DNA of 64,000 bases from Escherichia fergusonii ATCC 35469 (GTDB lineage: Bacteria > Pseudomonadota > Gammaproteobacteria > Enterobacterales > Enterobacteriaceae), in assembly GCF_000026225.1 (NCBI RefSeq), contig NC_011740.1:4278001-4342000 (forward strand), in the 5' to 3' direction. The notes beneath the pieces were generated by a model. The model saw only the letters and a list, made by a program, of their open reading frames with translations. It searched no databases and was not told the DNA's origin. How positions within the stretch are numbered: position 1 is the first letter of the stretch; each line of letters starts with the position of its first letter. A program made the position numbers and the translations under genes. This document shows positions 9,419-18,267 of the stretch, one piece after another.

Positions 9419-11046
9419 CTACTGGTTCTCTCCCTATCCCAGGGTATCTGAACAAAAAACTGGGTGAAAACACCGGGCTCGGATTCAACGGTAATACTTC
9501 CGCCAAGCCCTTCGACCTGCTGTTTGACGAGTGCCAGACCGACACCTCGTTCGCTTCCTTTTGTTGAGATACCTTTCTCAAAAATATGACTAATACGATC
9601 AGCCGTAATACCCGGACCATCATCACTCACTTCGCAGTGCAGCCAGCCATGGCGATAATGCAGGGCAACACTGATTTCACCACCCTTTTGTGAGCCTGAT
9701 GCCTCCAGCGCATTTTCAATCAGGTTACCCAGTACGGTAATCAGGACTGCTTTTTGCTCCTCACTGGCGGTGTCCGGGACCAGGCTTTCATTGCTGATAA
9801 TCAGCGAATGCCCGGCATCGGTAGTACGACTGATTTTGCTGATTAAGAATCCTGCAATCTCTGGCGGTTTAATTTTACCCAGTAGAGAACCGATCTCTTC
9901 CTGGTAATTATTCGCCGTTTTGAGAATGTACTCTTCCAATTGTTGATAACACTTCAGATGTAATAATCCGAGGATCACATGCAATTTATTCATAAATTCG
10001 TGGGATCGTTCACGAAGTGCATCTGCGTAGTTCACCAGGCCATCCAGACGCTGCATCAACTGCCGAACTTCGGTTTTATCCCTGAACGTTGAGATGGCGC
10101 CAATAATTTCGCCATCGATCCGTATGGGAACGGTGTTGATCAACAACAAACGGTCTTTTACTGTTTTTTCTTCATCCCGACGTGAAATCCCGTCGCGCAG
10201 CACATCGCTTAAATCAACGACCTGTGCCCAGGCATGGCTTAAAGTTGAAAGATGCGCATCATCCTGCGATGTGTGATAGTTGAGTAGCTGCTGCGCGGCG
10301 TCGTTTATCAGCGTAACTTCACCTTTATGATTAACAGCAATAACCCCTTCTTTCATGGATTGCAGCATCGCCTGACGCTGTTCGAAAAGGGCTGATATTT
10401 CATAAGGTTCAAGACCGAAAAGAATACGTTTGAGAACTTTTACCAATACCAGGGAGCCAATTAATCCAACCAACATGCCGAATAAAATCGACCAGATAAT
10501 GCTCCAGCGACTATTGTTAATTTGCTCAGCAACGCGACTCAACTCCATGCCGATAGCGACGACACCAATCTGACGGTGATTTTCGTCATACACCGGGGTA
10601 AACACCCGTAACGCCTGAGCGAGAAATCCACGATTAACATCAACGTTTTCCTGGCCTTTTAACGCCAGTAAAATATCGTCGCCTTTAAATGGCTGACCAA
10701 TCCGTTGAGCTTCCGGATGGGAGTGGCGCAATCCTTGCATATCAGTGACCACAATAAACAGTAGATCGTTACGTTTGCGTACTGCTTCGGCGAATGTCTG
10801 GATGCCACTTTCAGTGGGAGATTTCTGTAAACCATTACGAATTTCAGGCGAATGAGCTAAAGAACGTGCCACCGCCAGCGCTTTGTCGGTCAGCGCATCT
10901 CGGGTCATGTCGCTGATTTGGGAAAAATAGATCAGATGGACGACTAGCAATACGGAAAATAGTACGGCGCTGACCATTAACATCACCGTCGTACCGAGTT
11001 TCATCGGTCGCTTACGTAACATACGGCAGGGTAAGGAATGTCTCAT
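9415..11046 (-). CDS. dcuS: C4-dicarboxylate sensor kinase DcuS
   Basis: Membrane histidine kinase sensing fumarate, succinate, malate and aspartate. The 543 residues equal the K-12 length: membrane helix about 20-42, periplasmic PAS sensor about 43-180 (ligand-binding region around RHSHPEAQRIGQPF and FTPVYDENHRQIGV), second helix about 182-202, cytoplasmic PAS about 220-320, then the phospho-acceptor His349 in ALRERSHEFMNKLHV and a HATPase domain with GNLIENALEA and DDGPGI. It is less conserved than DcuB or FumB relative to K-12, as sensors often are. It is transcribed ahead of dcuR. Confidence 0.96.
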   Translation of the reverse strand: MRHSLPCRMLRKRPMKLGTTVMLMVSAVLFSVLLVVHLIYFSQISDMTRDALTDKALAVARSLAHSPEIRNGLQKSPTESGIQTFAEAVRKRNDLLFIVVTDMQGLRHSHPEAQRIGQPFKGDDILLALKGQENVDVNRGFLAQALRVFTPVYDENHRQIGVVAIGMELSRVAEQINNSRWSIIWSILFGMLVGLIGSLVLVKVLKRILFGLEPYEISALFEQRQAMLQSMKEGVIAVNHKGEVTLINDAAQQLLNYHTSQDDAHLSTLSHAWAQVVDLSDVLRDGISRRDEEKTVKDRLLLINTVPIRIDGEIIGAISTFRDKTEVRQLMQRLDGLVNYADALRERSHEFMNKLHVILGLLHLKCYQQLEEYILKTANNYQEEIGSLLGKIKPPEIAGFLISKISRTTDAGHSLIISNESLVPDTASEEQKAVLITVLGNLIENALEASGSQKGGEISVALHYRHGWLHCEVSDDGPGITADRISHIFEKGISTKGSERGVGLALVKQQVEGLGGSITVESEPGVFTQFFVQIPWDRERTSR

Positions 11047-11537
11047 CGCGATCCCGAAAATTCTTATCGTGAGGGTATTATCACTGATGAATCACGTAAT
11101 TCAAAGGGAGTACGCCGTTTCTATGCGCCAGCGCATATCCCCGCCATATATCAGGATGCATATGCTGCAAAGACGTCAGTTCACCCTGGTCATTGGCTAA
11201 TGTAAGATTCTGAAGACCTGCCTGTAACACGAATTGCTGAGAGCATAATAAGACAAGATTTCATACGAAAATTTCACTTTGCGGGAGATTACACTTTTTA
11301 AATTATCACCTGCAGGATAATTAATTGAAATTTAGATTAACGCTGCGTGATATTTAATCTCAAATGATAATAAAGATGCGTTATCATTTATATTTTGATA
11401 ATGACCACAAATATTTATATTTGTGCTAAGCACCAAATCTCACTTGATCATAATCAATCATGATGAATTACTAATTCTTTATGATTACCTCATATGTCGT
11501 ATTAATAATAATTATGAAAACAATGTGAGAAAATAAA
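11047..11537. promoter_or_regulatory. Divergent control region between dcuS and the dms-like operon
   Basis: 491 AT-rich bases separate the divergent dcuS and dmsA-like genes. It contains a perfect FNR box (11444-11457) and a 9-bp inverted repeat (AAATGATAA at 11362-11370, TTATCATTT at 11381-11389) upstream of it. No open frame looks real. In K-12 this junction leads to yjdI/yjdJ and lysU instead. Confidence 0.6.
11444..11457. promoter_or_regulatory. FNR binding site of the dms-like operon
   Basis: TTGAT-CATA-ATCAA matches the FNR consensus TTGAT-N4-ATCAA at every defined base. Its centre is 87 bases before the dmsA-like ATG, so a class II arrangement (centre near -41.5) would put the transcript start near 11492 with a roughly 45-base leader. 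Anaerobic induction is inferred. Confidence 0.85.
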
Positions 11538-13964
11538 ATGAAAGAGTTGTTAAATACAACAATCTCCCGACGTGATGCGGTGACTACAACTGCAAAACTG
11601 GGAGCTGCCGTTGCACTAAGCAACGCCATCACTTTGCCTTTTTCCACAACCGTCAGGGCCGAAACATCGGATACCGGTAAAACCAACGAAAATGCTGAAA
11701 CCGTCAGGCATAGTGCTTGCCTGGTGAATTGCGGAAGTCGTTGTCCATTAAAGGTTATCGTAAAAGACGGACGCATTGTTCGTATTGAAGCCGAGGACGC
11801 TAAGGACGACTCTGTTTTTGGTGAACATCAGATTCGACCTTGCCTACGTGGTCGTTCCAGCCGCTGGCGTGTTTATAGCCCCGACCGTATTAAATATCCC
11901 ATGAAACGAGTAGGAAAACGTGGCGAGGGGAAATTCCAAAAAATTTCCTGGGATGAAGCGACAGCATTAATCGCTGCTGAATTAAAACGTATCACTGAAA
12001 AATATGGCCGAGAGGCAATTTATTATAATTATCAATCTGGCGCTTACTATCAGACTCAGGGTAGCCCGGCATGGAAACGTCTGCTGAATATTACCGGCGG
12101 TTATTTGCGTTACCATAATACTTACTCGACTGCGCAAATTGGTGCTGCAACACCTTATACACACGGTGTATATGTTGGCAGCCATTTCACCGAAGTTGCT
12201 AATTCCGATTTAGTGGTACTTTTTGGTCTTAACCTGTCAGAAACGCGTATGTCCGGTGGTGGACAGGTGGAAGAGCTGCGTCGTGCGCTCGATAAATCCA
12301 AAGCCCGTGTCATTATCATTGATCCTCGCTATACCGACTCTGTTATCACTGAACATGCTGAGTGGTTACCTATTCGTCCAACTACTGACGCCGCACTGGT
12401 GGCGGGTATTGCACACACACTGATCACCGAAAACCTGATCAACGAAGAGCAGGTAAATAAGTACTGTGTGGGTTATGACCGCTCTACACTGCCAGAATCG
12501 GCGGCACCGAACGCCAGCTATAAAGACTATGTGCTGGGAACCGGGGAAGATGGTGTGGAAAAAACACCTGAATGGGCGGCAAGTATCACCGGATTACCCG
12601 CGACGCGTATTCGCCAGTTAGCAAGGGAAATGGTTGCGGCGAAAGCCTGTTATATCTGCCAGGGCTGGGGGCCGCAGCGTCATGCCAACGGTGAACAAAC
12701 TGTTCGTGCAATCCAGACTTTGCCAGTACTAACCGGTCATTTCGGCTTACCTGGTACGAACAATGGCAACTGGCCTTACGGTACGCCGTATGGTGTTCCT
12801 TCACTGCCTGTGGGCGAAAACCCGATTACCACCTCTATTCCGTGCTATCTCTGGACCGATGCGATCCAAAATCCTGAAAAGATGACGGCCAATACAATGG
12901 GCGTAAAAGGCGCGGAGAAACTCAAAACTGGGATCAAGCTAATTGTTAACCAGGCGGGTAACGCTCTGTTAAACCAGCATGGAGAAACCAATCGTACCCG
13001 TAAGATTCTCGCCGACGATACATTGTGTGAAACCATCATCGTTATCGAAAACCATATGACCCCAAGTGCAAAATATGCAGATATTTTGCTGCCGGAAACC
13101 AGCTACCTTGAGGCCGAGGATCTGGTAGACAGTTCATACTCTGCAGGATCGCACAACTATATGATTGCGCTGCAAAGAACCATCGAGCCGATGTGGGAAG
13201 TGCGGAGTACTTATGATATTTGCGCCGATATTGCCGGGCATCTTGGTTTGCGCGAGCAATTCACTGAAGGAAAAACTCAGGCGCAATGGGCAGAGCTGCA
13301 CTATCAGCAAATCCGTGAAAAACGCCCGTACCTGCCGGAATGGCAGGTAGCAAAAGAGATGGGCGTTATCGACCAGCGTATCGCGACAGAGAAAGAGAGC
13401 ATTGCTTTTGCCGATTTCCGCGCTGATCCGCAGGCGAATCCGCTAAAAACGCCATCCGGTAAAATCGAAGTGTATTCCCAGGCACTGGCTGATCTGGCGC
13501 AGAAATGGATCTTGCCAGAGGGCGATCGTATTCCTGCTGTGCCTGAGTTCTGTGTGGTGAAAGAGTCACATCTGAATAAAGAACTGACTGCGAAGTACCC
13601 GTTACAACTCAGTGGATTCCATACCAAAGGCCATACTCACTCAACTTACACCAACGTGCTAATGCTGCACGAAGCGGTGCCAGATGAAGTATGGATCAAC
13701 CCGATCGATGCCAGTGCGCGGCAACTGTCGTCTGGTGATCTGGTACACGTGTTTAATGATCGTGGTGTGGTTGAGATCCCTTGCAAAGTGACCCAGCGTA
13801 TTTTACCTGGCGTTGTTGCCATGCCTCAGGGAGCGTGGACGCGTCTGGACAGCAATGGTGTTGATGTTGGTGGCTGTATTAACACGCTGACAACTCACCT
13901 GACCTCGCCGCTGGCGAAAGGGAACCCGCAACATACCAACCTTGTTGAAATTAAACGCGCTTAA
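11538..13964 (+). CDS. DMSO reductase-family molybdoenzyme, catalytic subunit (DmsA/YnfE-like)
   Basis: Catalytic subunit of a third DmsA-type reductase, distinct from K-12 DmsA and YnfE/YnfF; the 808 residues match the family. A Tat signal sits at the N-terminus (SRRDAV, Arg11-Arg12, then a hydrophobic stretch to about 35). Cys61, Cys65, Cys69 and Cys102 fit the N-terminal Fe-S cluster (CLVNCGSRC ... CLRGRS). The Mo-ligand Ser is expected at 197 in NTYSTAQ. Other family blocks are MKRVGKRGEGKF, ETRMSGGGQ, ICQGWGPQR and the C-terminal SPLAKGNPQHTNLVEI. Substrate is unknown: DMSO, N- or S-oxides or selenate are all possible in this family. First gene of a five-gene operon; the ATG has GAGAAAATAAA upstream. 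Confidence 0.93.
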   Translation: MKELLNTTISRRDAVTTTAKLGAAVALSNAITLPFSTTVRAETSDTGKTNENAETVRHSACLVNCGSRCPLKVIVKDGRIVRIEAEDAKDDSVFGEHQIRPCLRGRSSRWRVYSPDRIKYPMKRVGKRGEGKFQKISWDEATALIAAELKRITEKYGREAIYYNYQSGAYYQTQGSPAWKRLLNITGGYLRYHNTYSTAQIGAATPYTHGVYVGSHFTEVANSDLVVLFGLNLSETRMSGGGQVEELRRALDKSKARVIIIDPRYTDSVITEHAEWLPIRPTTDAALVAGIAHTLITENLINEEQVNKYCVGYDRSTLPESAAPNASYKDYVLGTGEDGVEKTPEWAASITGLPATRIRQLAREMVAAKACYICQGWGPQRHANGEQTVRAIQTLPVLTGHFGLPGTNNGNWPYGTPYGVPSLPVGENPITTSIPCYLWTDAIQNPEKMTANTMGVKGAEKLKTGIKLIVNQAGNALLNQHGETNRTRKILADDTLCETIIVIENHMTPSAKYADILLPETSYLEAEDLVDSSYSAGSHNYMIALQRTIEPMWEVRSTYDICADIAGHLGLREQFTEGKTQAQWAELHYQQIREKRPYLPEWQVAKEMGVIDQRIATEKESIAFADFRADPQANPLKTPSGKIEVYSQALADLAQKWILPEGDRIPAVPEFCVVKESHLNKELTAKYPLQLSGFHTKGHTHSTYTNVLMLHEAVPDEVWINPIDASARQLSSGDLVHVFNDRGVVEIPCKVTQRILPGVVAMPQGAWTRLDSNGVDVGGCINTLTTHLTSPLAKGNPQHTNLVEIKRA

Positions 13965-13977
13965 GGAGTGATCCACA

Positions 13978-14604
13978 ATGAAACAGTATGGTTTTTACGT
14001 TGACTCCTCGCGTTGCTCTGGCTGCAAAACCTGCCAGGTAAGCTGCAAGGATAATAAAGATTTGGATGTCGGACCGAAGCTGCGCCGCGTGTATGAATAT
14101 GGTGGCGGTAGCTGGGTGAAAGAAGGTGAAAGCTGGCACAACAATACCTTCACTTACTATTTGTCGATTGCCTGCAATCACTGCGATGAACCGACCTGTG
14201 TGGCAGGTTGCCCAACCGGCGCGATGCACAAACGCGAAGAAGATGGCCTGGTGCTGGTGGATGACAGTGTTTGTGTGGGCTGTCGTTACTGCGAAATGCG
14301 CTGCCCTTATGGTGCACCGCAGTTTGATACACAAGCTAAAGTGATGCGTAAGTGTGATGGTTGCCTTGACCGACTGGAGAAAAATCTCCCGCCTATTTGT
14401 GTTGAGTCCTGTCCACAGCGAGCTTTGGATTTTGGTCCTATCGACGAATTGCGGGCGAAATATGGCAGCGAAAATGAAATCGCACCGTTACCTGCCGCTT
14501 CGTTTACGCATCCTAACCTGATAATTAAACCGCATCCGCTGGCGCGACCTACGGGCGACAAAGAAGGGGCGATCATGAACATTCGGGAGGTGCGCCATGC
14601 ATGA
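13978..14604 (+). CDS. Four-cluster ferredoxin subunit, DmsB-like
   Basis: Electron-transfer subunit passing electrons from the membrane anchor to the molybdenum subunit. The 208 residues contain 16 cysteines in four ferredoxin groups: C13/16/19/23, C66/69/74/78, C99/102/105/109 and C126/129/141/145, the DmsB pattern for four [4Fe-4S] clusters. There is no signal peptide; DmsB-type proteins are exported bound to the Tat-signal-bearing subunit. A good ribosome site (AAGGAGTG) precedes the ATG 13 bases after dmsA. The 3' end overlaps the dmsC-like start by 8 bases. Confidence 0.94.
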   Translation: MKQYGFYVDSSRCSGCKTCQVSCKDNKDLDVGPKLRRVYEYGGGSWVKEGESWHNNTFTYYLSIACNHCDEPTCVAGCPTGAMHKREEDGLVLVDDSVCVGCRYCEMRCPYGAPQFDTQAKVMRKCDGCLDRLEKNLPPICVESCPQRALDFGPIDELRAKYGSENEIAPLPAASFTHPNLIIKPHPLARPTGDKEGAIMNIREVRHA

Positions 14605-15373
14605 GTTACCACTGGTCTTTTTCACCGTATTTACCCAGAGCGCAGTGGGGGCGTTTATTCTGCTGCTGATTGGCGGTGCCATGGGGTTAATTGAGCCACG
14701 TCGTATGGCGATTGGTCTCTTTTCGGTGATGTGCTTGTTTGGTGTGGGTGTTGTGCTTGGCACCATTCATGTCGGGCAGCCGCTGCGAGCGCTGAATATG
14801 CTATTCCGTGTCGGCAGTTCTCCTATGAGTAACGAAATCGTGCTTTCGGCATGTTTTGCCGCAGCCGGAGGACTGGGATCTCTCGGTTTGCTGTTAAATC
14901 GCGGTGGTGCAATGCTTTGTAAAGTACTGGTATGGCTGGCCGCTGCGATTGGAGTCGTGTTTATCTTTGCCATCCCGCGTATTTACCAGTTGGCAACGGT
15001 AGCGACCTGGAGTACCTCTTACACCACCATGATGATGGTGCTAACTGCACTTATCGGTGGCGGCATGTTGGCGGCGTTGTTTGGCGTTCGTCGTCTGGGG
15101 CTGCTGGTAAGTGTACTGGCGATTCTGGCGAGTTTCTGTTTGCGTCCGGGTTATATTTCCACGCTAATGAGTGCTGATGGCGTTATTACCGCTGCGCAGT
15201 CCACCTGGTTTACCGCTCAGGCCATTCTGTTGGCGCTGGGTGTTATTGGGGCACTGCTCTATGCACGCATGAAAAGTGGGCAAGCTGTGCTGGTGATGAC
15301 TGCACTGGTGGTTATTGCTGCTGAACTGGTTGGTCGGATCGGTTTCTACAACCTCTGGACCATCCCTATGTAA
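14597..15373 (+). CDS. Membrane anchor subunit, DmsC-like
   Basis: Integral membrane subunit expected to oxidise menaquinol and anchor the DmsAB-like dimer at the periplasmic face. The 258-residue protein is almost entirely hydrophobic, with about eight predicted helices, starting MHELPLVFFTVFTQSAVGAFILL, as in the DmsC family (K-12 DmsC 287, YnfH 284), so it is slightly short. Conserved family features visible are the N-terminal HELPL with His2 and a GRIGFYN motif near the C-terminus (ELVGRIGFYNLWTIPM). Its start lies inside the dmsB-like gene, implying translational coupling. Confidence 0.92.
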   Translation: MHELPLVFFTVFTQSAVGAFILLLIGGAMGLIEPRRMAIGLFSVMCLFGVGVVLGTIHVGQPLRALNMLFRVGSSPMSNEIVLSACFAAAGGLGSLGLLLNRGGAMLCKVLVWLAAAIGVVFIFAIPRIYQLATVATWSTSYTTMMMVLTALIGGGMLAALFGVRRLGLLVSVLAILASFCLRPGYISTLMSADGVITAAQSTWFTAQAILLALGVIGALLYARMKSGQAVLVMTALVVIAAELVGRIGFYNLWTIPM

Positions 15374-15427
15374 CCTGTGAGTGGCCGGTGTCTGCCCGGC
15401 CACCTCTGCTTTCAGGAGTGTTTAATC

Positions 15428-16024
15428 ATGCCTTCCCCAGCCGTACTGGTGCGTATTCTTGGTGCCCTGTTTTACTATTCTCCCACGCGTCCTGAAGTTC
15501 GGGCACTGTTTGACTGTCTGCCGACATTGGATGAGATATACGCCTGGCGCGATCCCCGCCAGGTGGCTGAATTATGCTCTGACTGGTCAATCCCGGATGA
15601 GGAGCAGCATCTCTGGCAATTTTCTGTTCTTTTTGAAGGACAGGGTGAAATGCCAGCACCGCCCTGGGGTTCGGTATATCTCGAAAAAGATAATCTGTTG
15701 ATGGGTGACAGCACTGCCGAGTACCGGAAGTTCCTTCGTGATCAGGGAATGACGTTTGATTCCTGTATAAATGAACCGGAAGATCAGTTTGGCCTGATGC
15801 TGCTTGCCTGTAGCGCCTTGCTGGCAGAGGGGAAAGAACGTGCAGCTAATCAATTGCTGGAAACGCATTTGCTGCCGTGGGGATATCGTTATCTGGAGTT
15901 ATTACAGCGCAACCCTGTCAGTGCGTTTTACGCGAAGTTGGCGCAGATTGCGACACTGTTTCTGCAGGATTATCAGCAGCAACAGGCACTAAATCCTCCA
16001 ACCAAACGGCTCTTTCTTGGATGA
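15428..16024 (+). CDS. TorD/DmsD-family maturation chaperone
   Basis: Cytoplasmic chaperone predicted to bind the twin-arginine leader of the DmsA-like subunit and hold it until the cofactor is inserted. The 198 residues are all-alpha in character and carry DmsD signatures: RILGALFYY near the N-terminus, PPWGSVYLEKDNLLMGDST in the middle and NEPEDQFG further on, the segment implicated in leader binding. I chose the ATG giving MPSPAV because AGGAGT lies 6-11 bases upstream. In K-12 DmsD is encoded with ynfEFGH; here this system has its own copy. Confidence 0.9.
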   Translation: MPSPAVLVRILGALFYYSPTRPEVRALFDCLPTLDEIYAWRDPRQVAELCSDWSIPDEEQHLWQFSVLFEGQGEMPAPPWGSVYLEKDNLLMGDSTAEYRKFLRDQGMTFDSCINEPEDQFGLMLLACSALLAEGKERAANQLLETHLLPWGYRYLELLQRNPVSAFYAKLAQIATLFLQDYQQQQALNPPTKRLFLG

Positions 16025-16551
16025 GTAAGTCAGAAAAATATTATCAGGAGTTAATGTCTCATCGGTATGTTAGCCGACGTGGGCTATTTCGGGCCTTTGT
16101 CAGCGCGGCACGCCCGGTAACAACACCGATATTACCTGTGCACTCCTTACCTCCCGGCGCGTTACCTGATGCGCAGTTTCGTGTGCAGTGCACGCAGTGT
16201 GATTTGTGTATTAATGCCTGTCCCATGGGCATTCTCAACCGGCATGAAGATGGCTATCCGCAATTGGTGATTGAATTTGCCAGTTGTGACGGCTGCGGCT
16301 TATGTATCGCTGCATGTTCTACTGAGGCATTACGTCCGCAGGCTCGTTTCGACACCGGATTGCGTCCCGTTTTTAAAGCAAATTGTGTTAATCCGGTGCG
16401 CAGTTGCAAACAGTGTGTCGATCTATGCCCACTTCAGGCGTGCTCAATCAACGAAAGCGGAATGCCTGTAATCGATGCTGCAATATGTAATGGTTGCGGT
16501 GAATGTTTGGTTCAGTGTGGTTATGACGCGGTAAAACTTGAGATGGTGTGA
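16021..16551 (+). CDS. NapF-like ferredoxin-type protein
   Basis: Soluble iron-sulfur protein, probably cytoplasmic, likely involved in cluster supply or assembly of the molybdoenzyme by analogy with NapF. The 176 residues hold cysteine groups C57/60/63/67, C89/92/95/99, C122/129/132/136 and C156/159/162/166; the third has the long CX6C spacing seen in NapF. An N-terminal SRRGLFRAF (residues 18-26) resembles a Tat motif, but no hydrophobic region follows, which also holds for NapF. The ATG overlaps the chaperone stop (ATGA), so it is the last gene of the operon; a longer upstream reading would run inside the chaperone gene and is rejected. Confidence 0.87.
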   Translation: MSKSEKYYQELMSHRYVSRRGLFRAFVSAARPVTTPILPVHSLPPGALPDAQFRVQCTQCDLCINACPMGILNRHEDGYPQLVIEFASCDGCGLCIAACSTEALRPQARFDTGLRPVFKANCVNPVRSCKQCVDLCPLQACSINESGMPVIDAAICNGCGECLVQCGYDAVKLEMV

Positions 16552-17082
16552 GGGGCAGGGAGGAACACTCTGTGTATTAATAGATTTCACTTGATGACCT
16601 GGAAATTATTATTTTTAGGAATGAGGATTCTTATCTGCATGGAAAATATGTGCACAATTATCCTGCGATAATAATGAAAATCATCTGCTTTTTTTAGCAA
16701 AAAACATCACAATAATTACGATAATAATTAACTCAAGTAACATATTGTCATGTGACTCCTCTTTTTGAGTGTGGCGTATTGTTGTTGTTAAATCGGCATG
16801 ACAGATTGAAAAATATTAGTAAATAGCTGATGATAAAAGCAATAATCCTTGCTGGCATTTTTATTTTCTTATTTTCAATCTTTTTCCGTTGAAGGCCTTA
16901 TATTATTTCTTATGTGGGAGGACGGGAATAAATTACTTAAATTTTTGCTCTAAATAATTCGCGATGCAAGATTATCCGACGTGAATAATTTGAGCGTGGT
17001 TATCGGCCTTTTGGGATTTTTGTCTTTGGCTAAGGGCGTTGGTTTGAATTATTCCAGATACGATTCCATGGGTCCAGAAAGC
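16552..17082. other. AT-rich intergenic region between the dms-like operon and pheU
   Basis: 531 bases, markedly AT-rich up to about 16970. I see no convincing open frame, no integrase remnant and no copy of the tRNA-Phe 3' end that would mark an attachment site. In K-12 cadC lies at this position; nothing of it is recognisable. Confidence 0.5.
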
Positions 17083-17108
17083 AAAAACCCGCCTTGTGGG
17101 CGGGTTTT
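17083..17108 (-). terminator. Terminator of tRNA-Phe (pheU)
   Basis: Stem CCCGCC/GGCGGG extended by AAAA/TTTT pairs, with a run of T on the minus strand, ten bases past the tRNA 3' end. Confidence 0.85.
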
Positions 17109-17118
17109 CAGGAATTAG

Positions 17119-17194
17119 TGGTGCCCGGACTCGGAATCGAACCAAGGACACGGGGATTTTCAATCCCCTGCTCTACCGACTGAGCTATCCGGGC
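17119..17194 (-). tRNA. pheU: tRNA-Phe (GAA)
   Basis: The 76-base minus-strand sequence starts GCCCGGATAGCTCAG and ends with an encoded CCA. It has anticodon GAA in GGGGATTGAAAATCCCC and a T-arm GGTTCGATTCC. Sequence matches E. coli tRNA-Phe. This locus is a frequent integration site for islands in Escherichia; here it is intact, with no adjacent integrase. Confidence 0.98.
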
Positions 17195-17330
17195 AACGGG
17201 GCGCATTAAACCGTAATCTGCACATCTCGTCAACTCAATTTCACGTTTTACTGTCTGGTTGCTTATCTTTGCGGCAGTTTGTACAGTTCTGGACCACTAT
17301 TGCGGAAAATTACATCACTCCCATATCACC

Positions 17331-17588
17331 TTAACCATGATGGCTGGCAACGGTGCCTATGTAATATTTGTTATTCAACCAGACGGGAATGACGGCAACA
17401 CGTTCAAAGGCGTAATGCAGAGGCTTTCCAAAGCGGTAGTTATCACCATAGCCCGCTGCGCGGCAAGTGCCGGTGTTGTTGCAGGCGAGTTTCTGGTCTT
17501 TATGGCTGAAAGTAAGGCCACTTATGGCATTGGCAAAAAAGGGTATAACGAAAAGACCGGCAAGTGTGGCGTGGTGAAGCAGGCGCAT
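17331..17588 (-). pseudogene. Remnant of a secreted-protein gene, possibly DUF1176 family
   Basis: An 85-codon frame with AAGGGA upstream encodes a clear signal peptide (MRLLHHATLAGLFVIPFFANA) followed by FSHKDQKLACNNTGTCRAAGYGDNY, which resembles the start of DUF1176 periplasmic proteins. Those are several times longer; here the text changes to an unrelated-looking tail and stops after 35 more residues. I read it as an internally deleted remnant. It could instead be an intact small secreted protein. It lies between yjdC and pheU, where K-12 has no annotated gene. Confidence 0.45.
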
Positions 17589-17630
17589 ATAATTCCCTTT
17601 TACCTATCCGTGTTGGTGGAATTATATGCG
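17584..17630. repeat. 13-bp inverted repeat between yjdC and the remnant
   Basis: CGCATATAATTCC (17584-17596) and GGAATTATATGCG (17618-17630) are perfect inverted copies 21 bases apart. The left copy includes the start codon and upstream bases of the remnant gene. There is no T-run, so it does not look like a standard terminator. Confidence 0.7.
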
Positions 17631-17655
17631 TATACGAAAGGACCAGAAATCCGAA

Positions 17656-18231
17656 TTACGTCAGCGCTCCACCCTGGCGGCAGCGGGCGAAGCGCAGGAT
17701 ATCTTCCGCCAGCCGATGTGCGGTATCGACATCGGCCTGGCTGCGATTTACCAGCATCCGGCTCAGGCAACCTTCCAGTACCAGTTCCATCTGCTTTGCC
17801 ACCATGGCGGGATCATCTACCTCCAGGGTAGTTAATAGCTCGTGAGTGAAATCAAAAGCTGCCTTTTTTTGTTGCTCCGCCAACTGATGAATAGGGTGAT
17901 CCGGATCAGGATAGAAGGTACAGGCAGCGATAAACAGACATCCGGGGTAGCGGTTATTACTCACGCACTCCGATAATGCCTGGTAACGGGCCAATAGTTT
18001 TTGTTCAGTAGACAGCGTTTCATCCAACATTAACTGACGACGCCAGATATCTACCTTTTGGCTAAGGTAGCGCAGAGCATCGTACAGAATGGCCTCTTTG
18101 TCTGGCCAGAAACGTTGCAATTCATCAAGTGGATAATCAATGCGTTCAGCGACCATTTCTGGCGTCGTGTTAGCAATCCCTTGAATTTCTAATAATTTCA
18201 GGGCTTCTCCCAGAACATCTTCACGTTGCAC
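17656..18231 (-). CDS. yjdC: TetR-family regulator YjdC
   Basis: Predicted transcriptional repressor, function not known. The 191-residue protein has an N-terminal TetR-type helix-turn-helix (about residues 10-55, [29 protein letters not shown]) and an alpha-helical ligand domain. It starts with GTG, 36 bases downstream of dsbD on the same strand, the order cutA-dsbD-yjdC seen in K-12, so it is probably cotranscribed with the thiol reductase. A link to envelope redox control is only positional. Confidence 0.92.
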   Translation of the reverse strand: MQREDVLGEALKLLEIQGIANTTPEMVAERIDYPLDELQRFWPDKEAILYDALRYLSQKVDIWRRQLMLDETLSTEQKLLARYQALSECVSNNRYPGCLFIAACTFYPDPDHPIHQLAEQQKKAAFDFTHELLTTLEVDDPAMVAKQMELVLEGCLSRMLVNRSQADVDTAHRLAEDILRFARCRQGGALT

Positions 18232-18267
18232 GCTATTTTCCTCCGTCTTTCCTTTTGCAAGTGTTGC

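Noticed and set aside
15877..16020. Longer N-terminus for the NapF-like protein
   Set aside because: It would lie inside the chaperone gene in another frame; the ATGA overlap start gives the family length.
17119..17194. tRNA-Phe as the edge of an integrated island
   Set aside because: No integrase gene and no second copy of the tRNA 3' end in the window, so an attachment-site claim is not supported.
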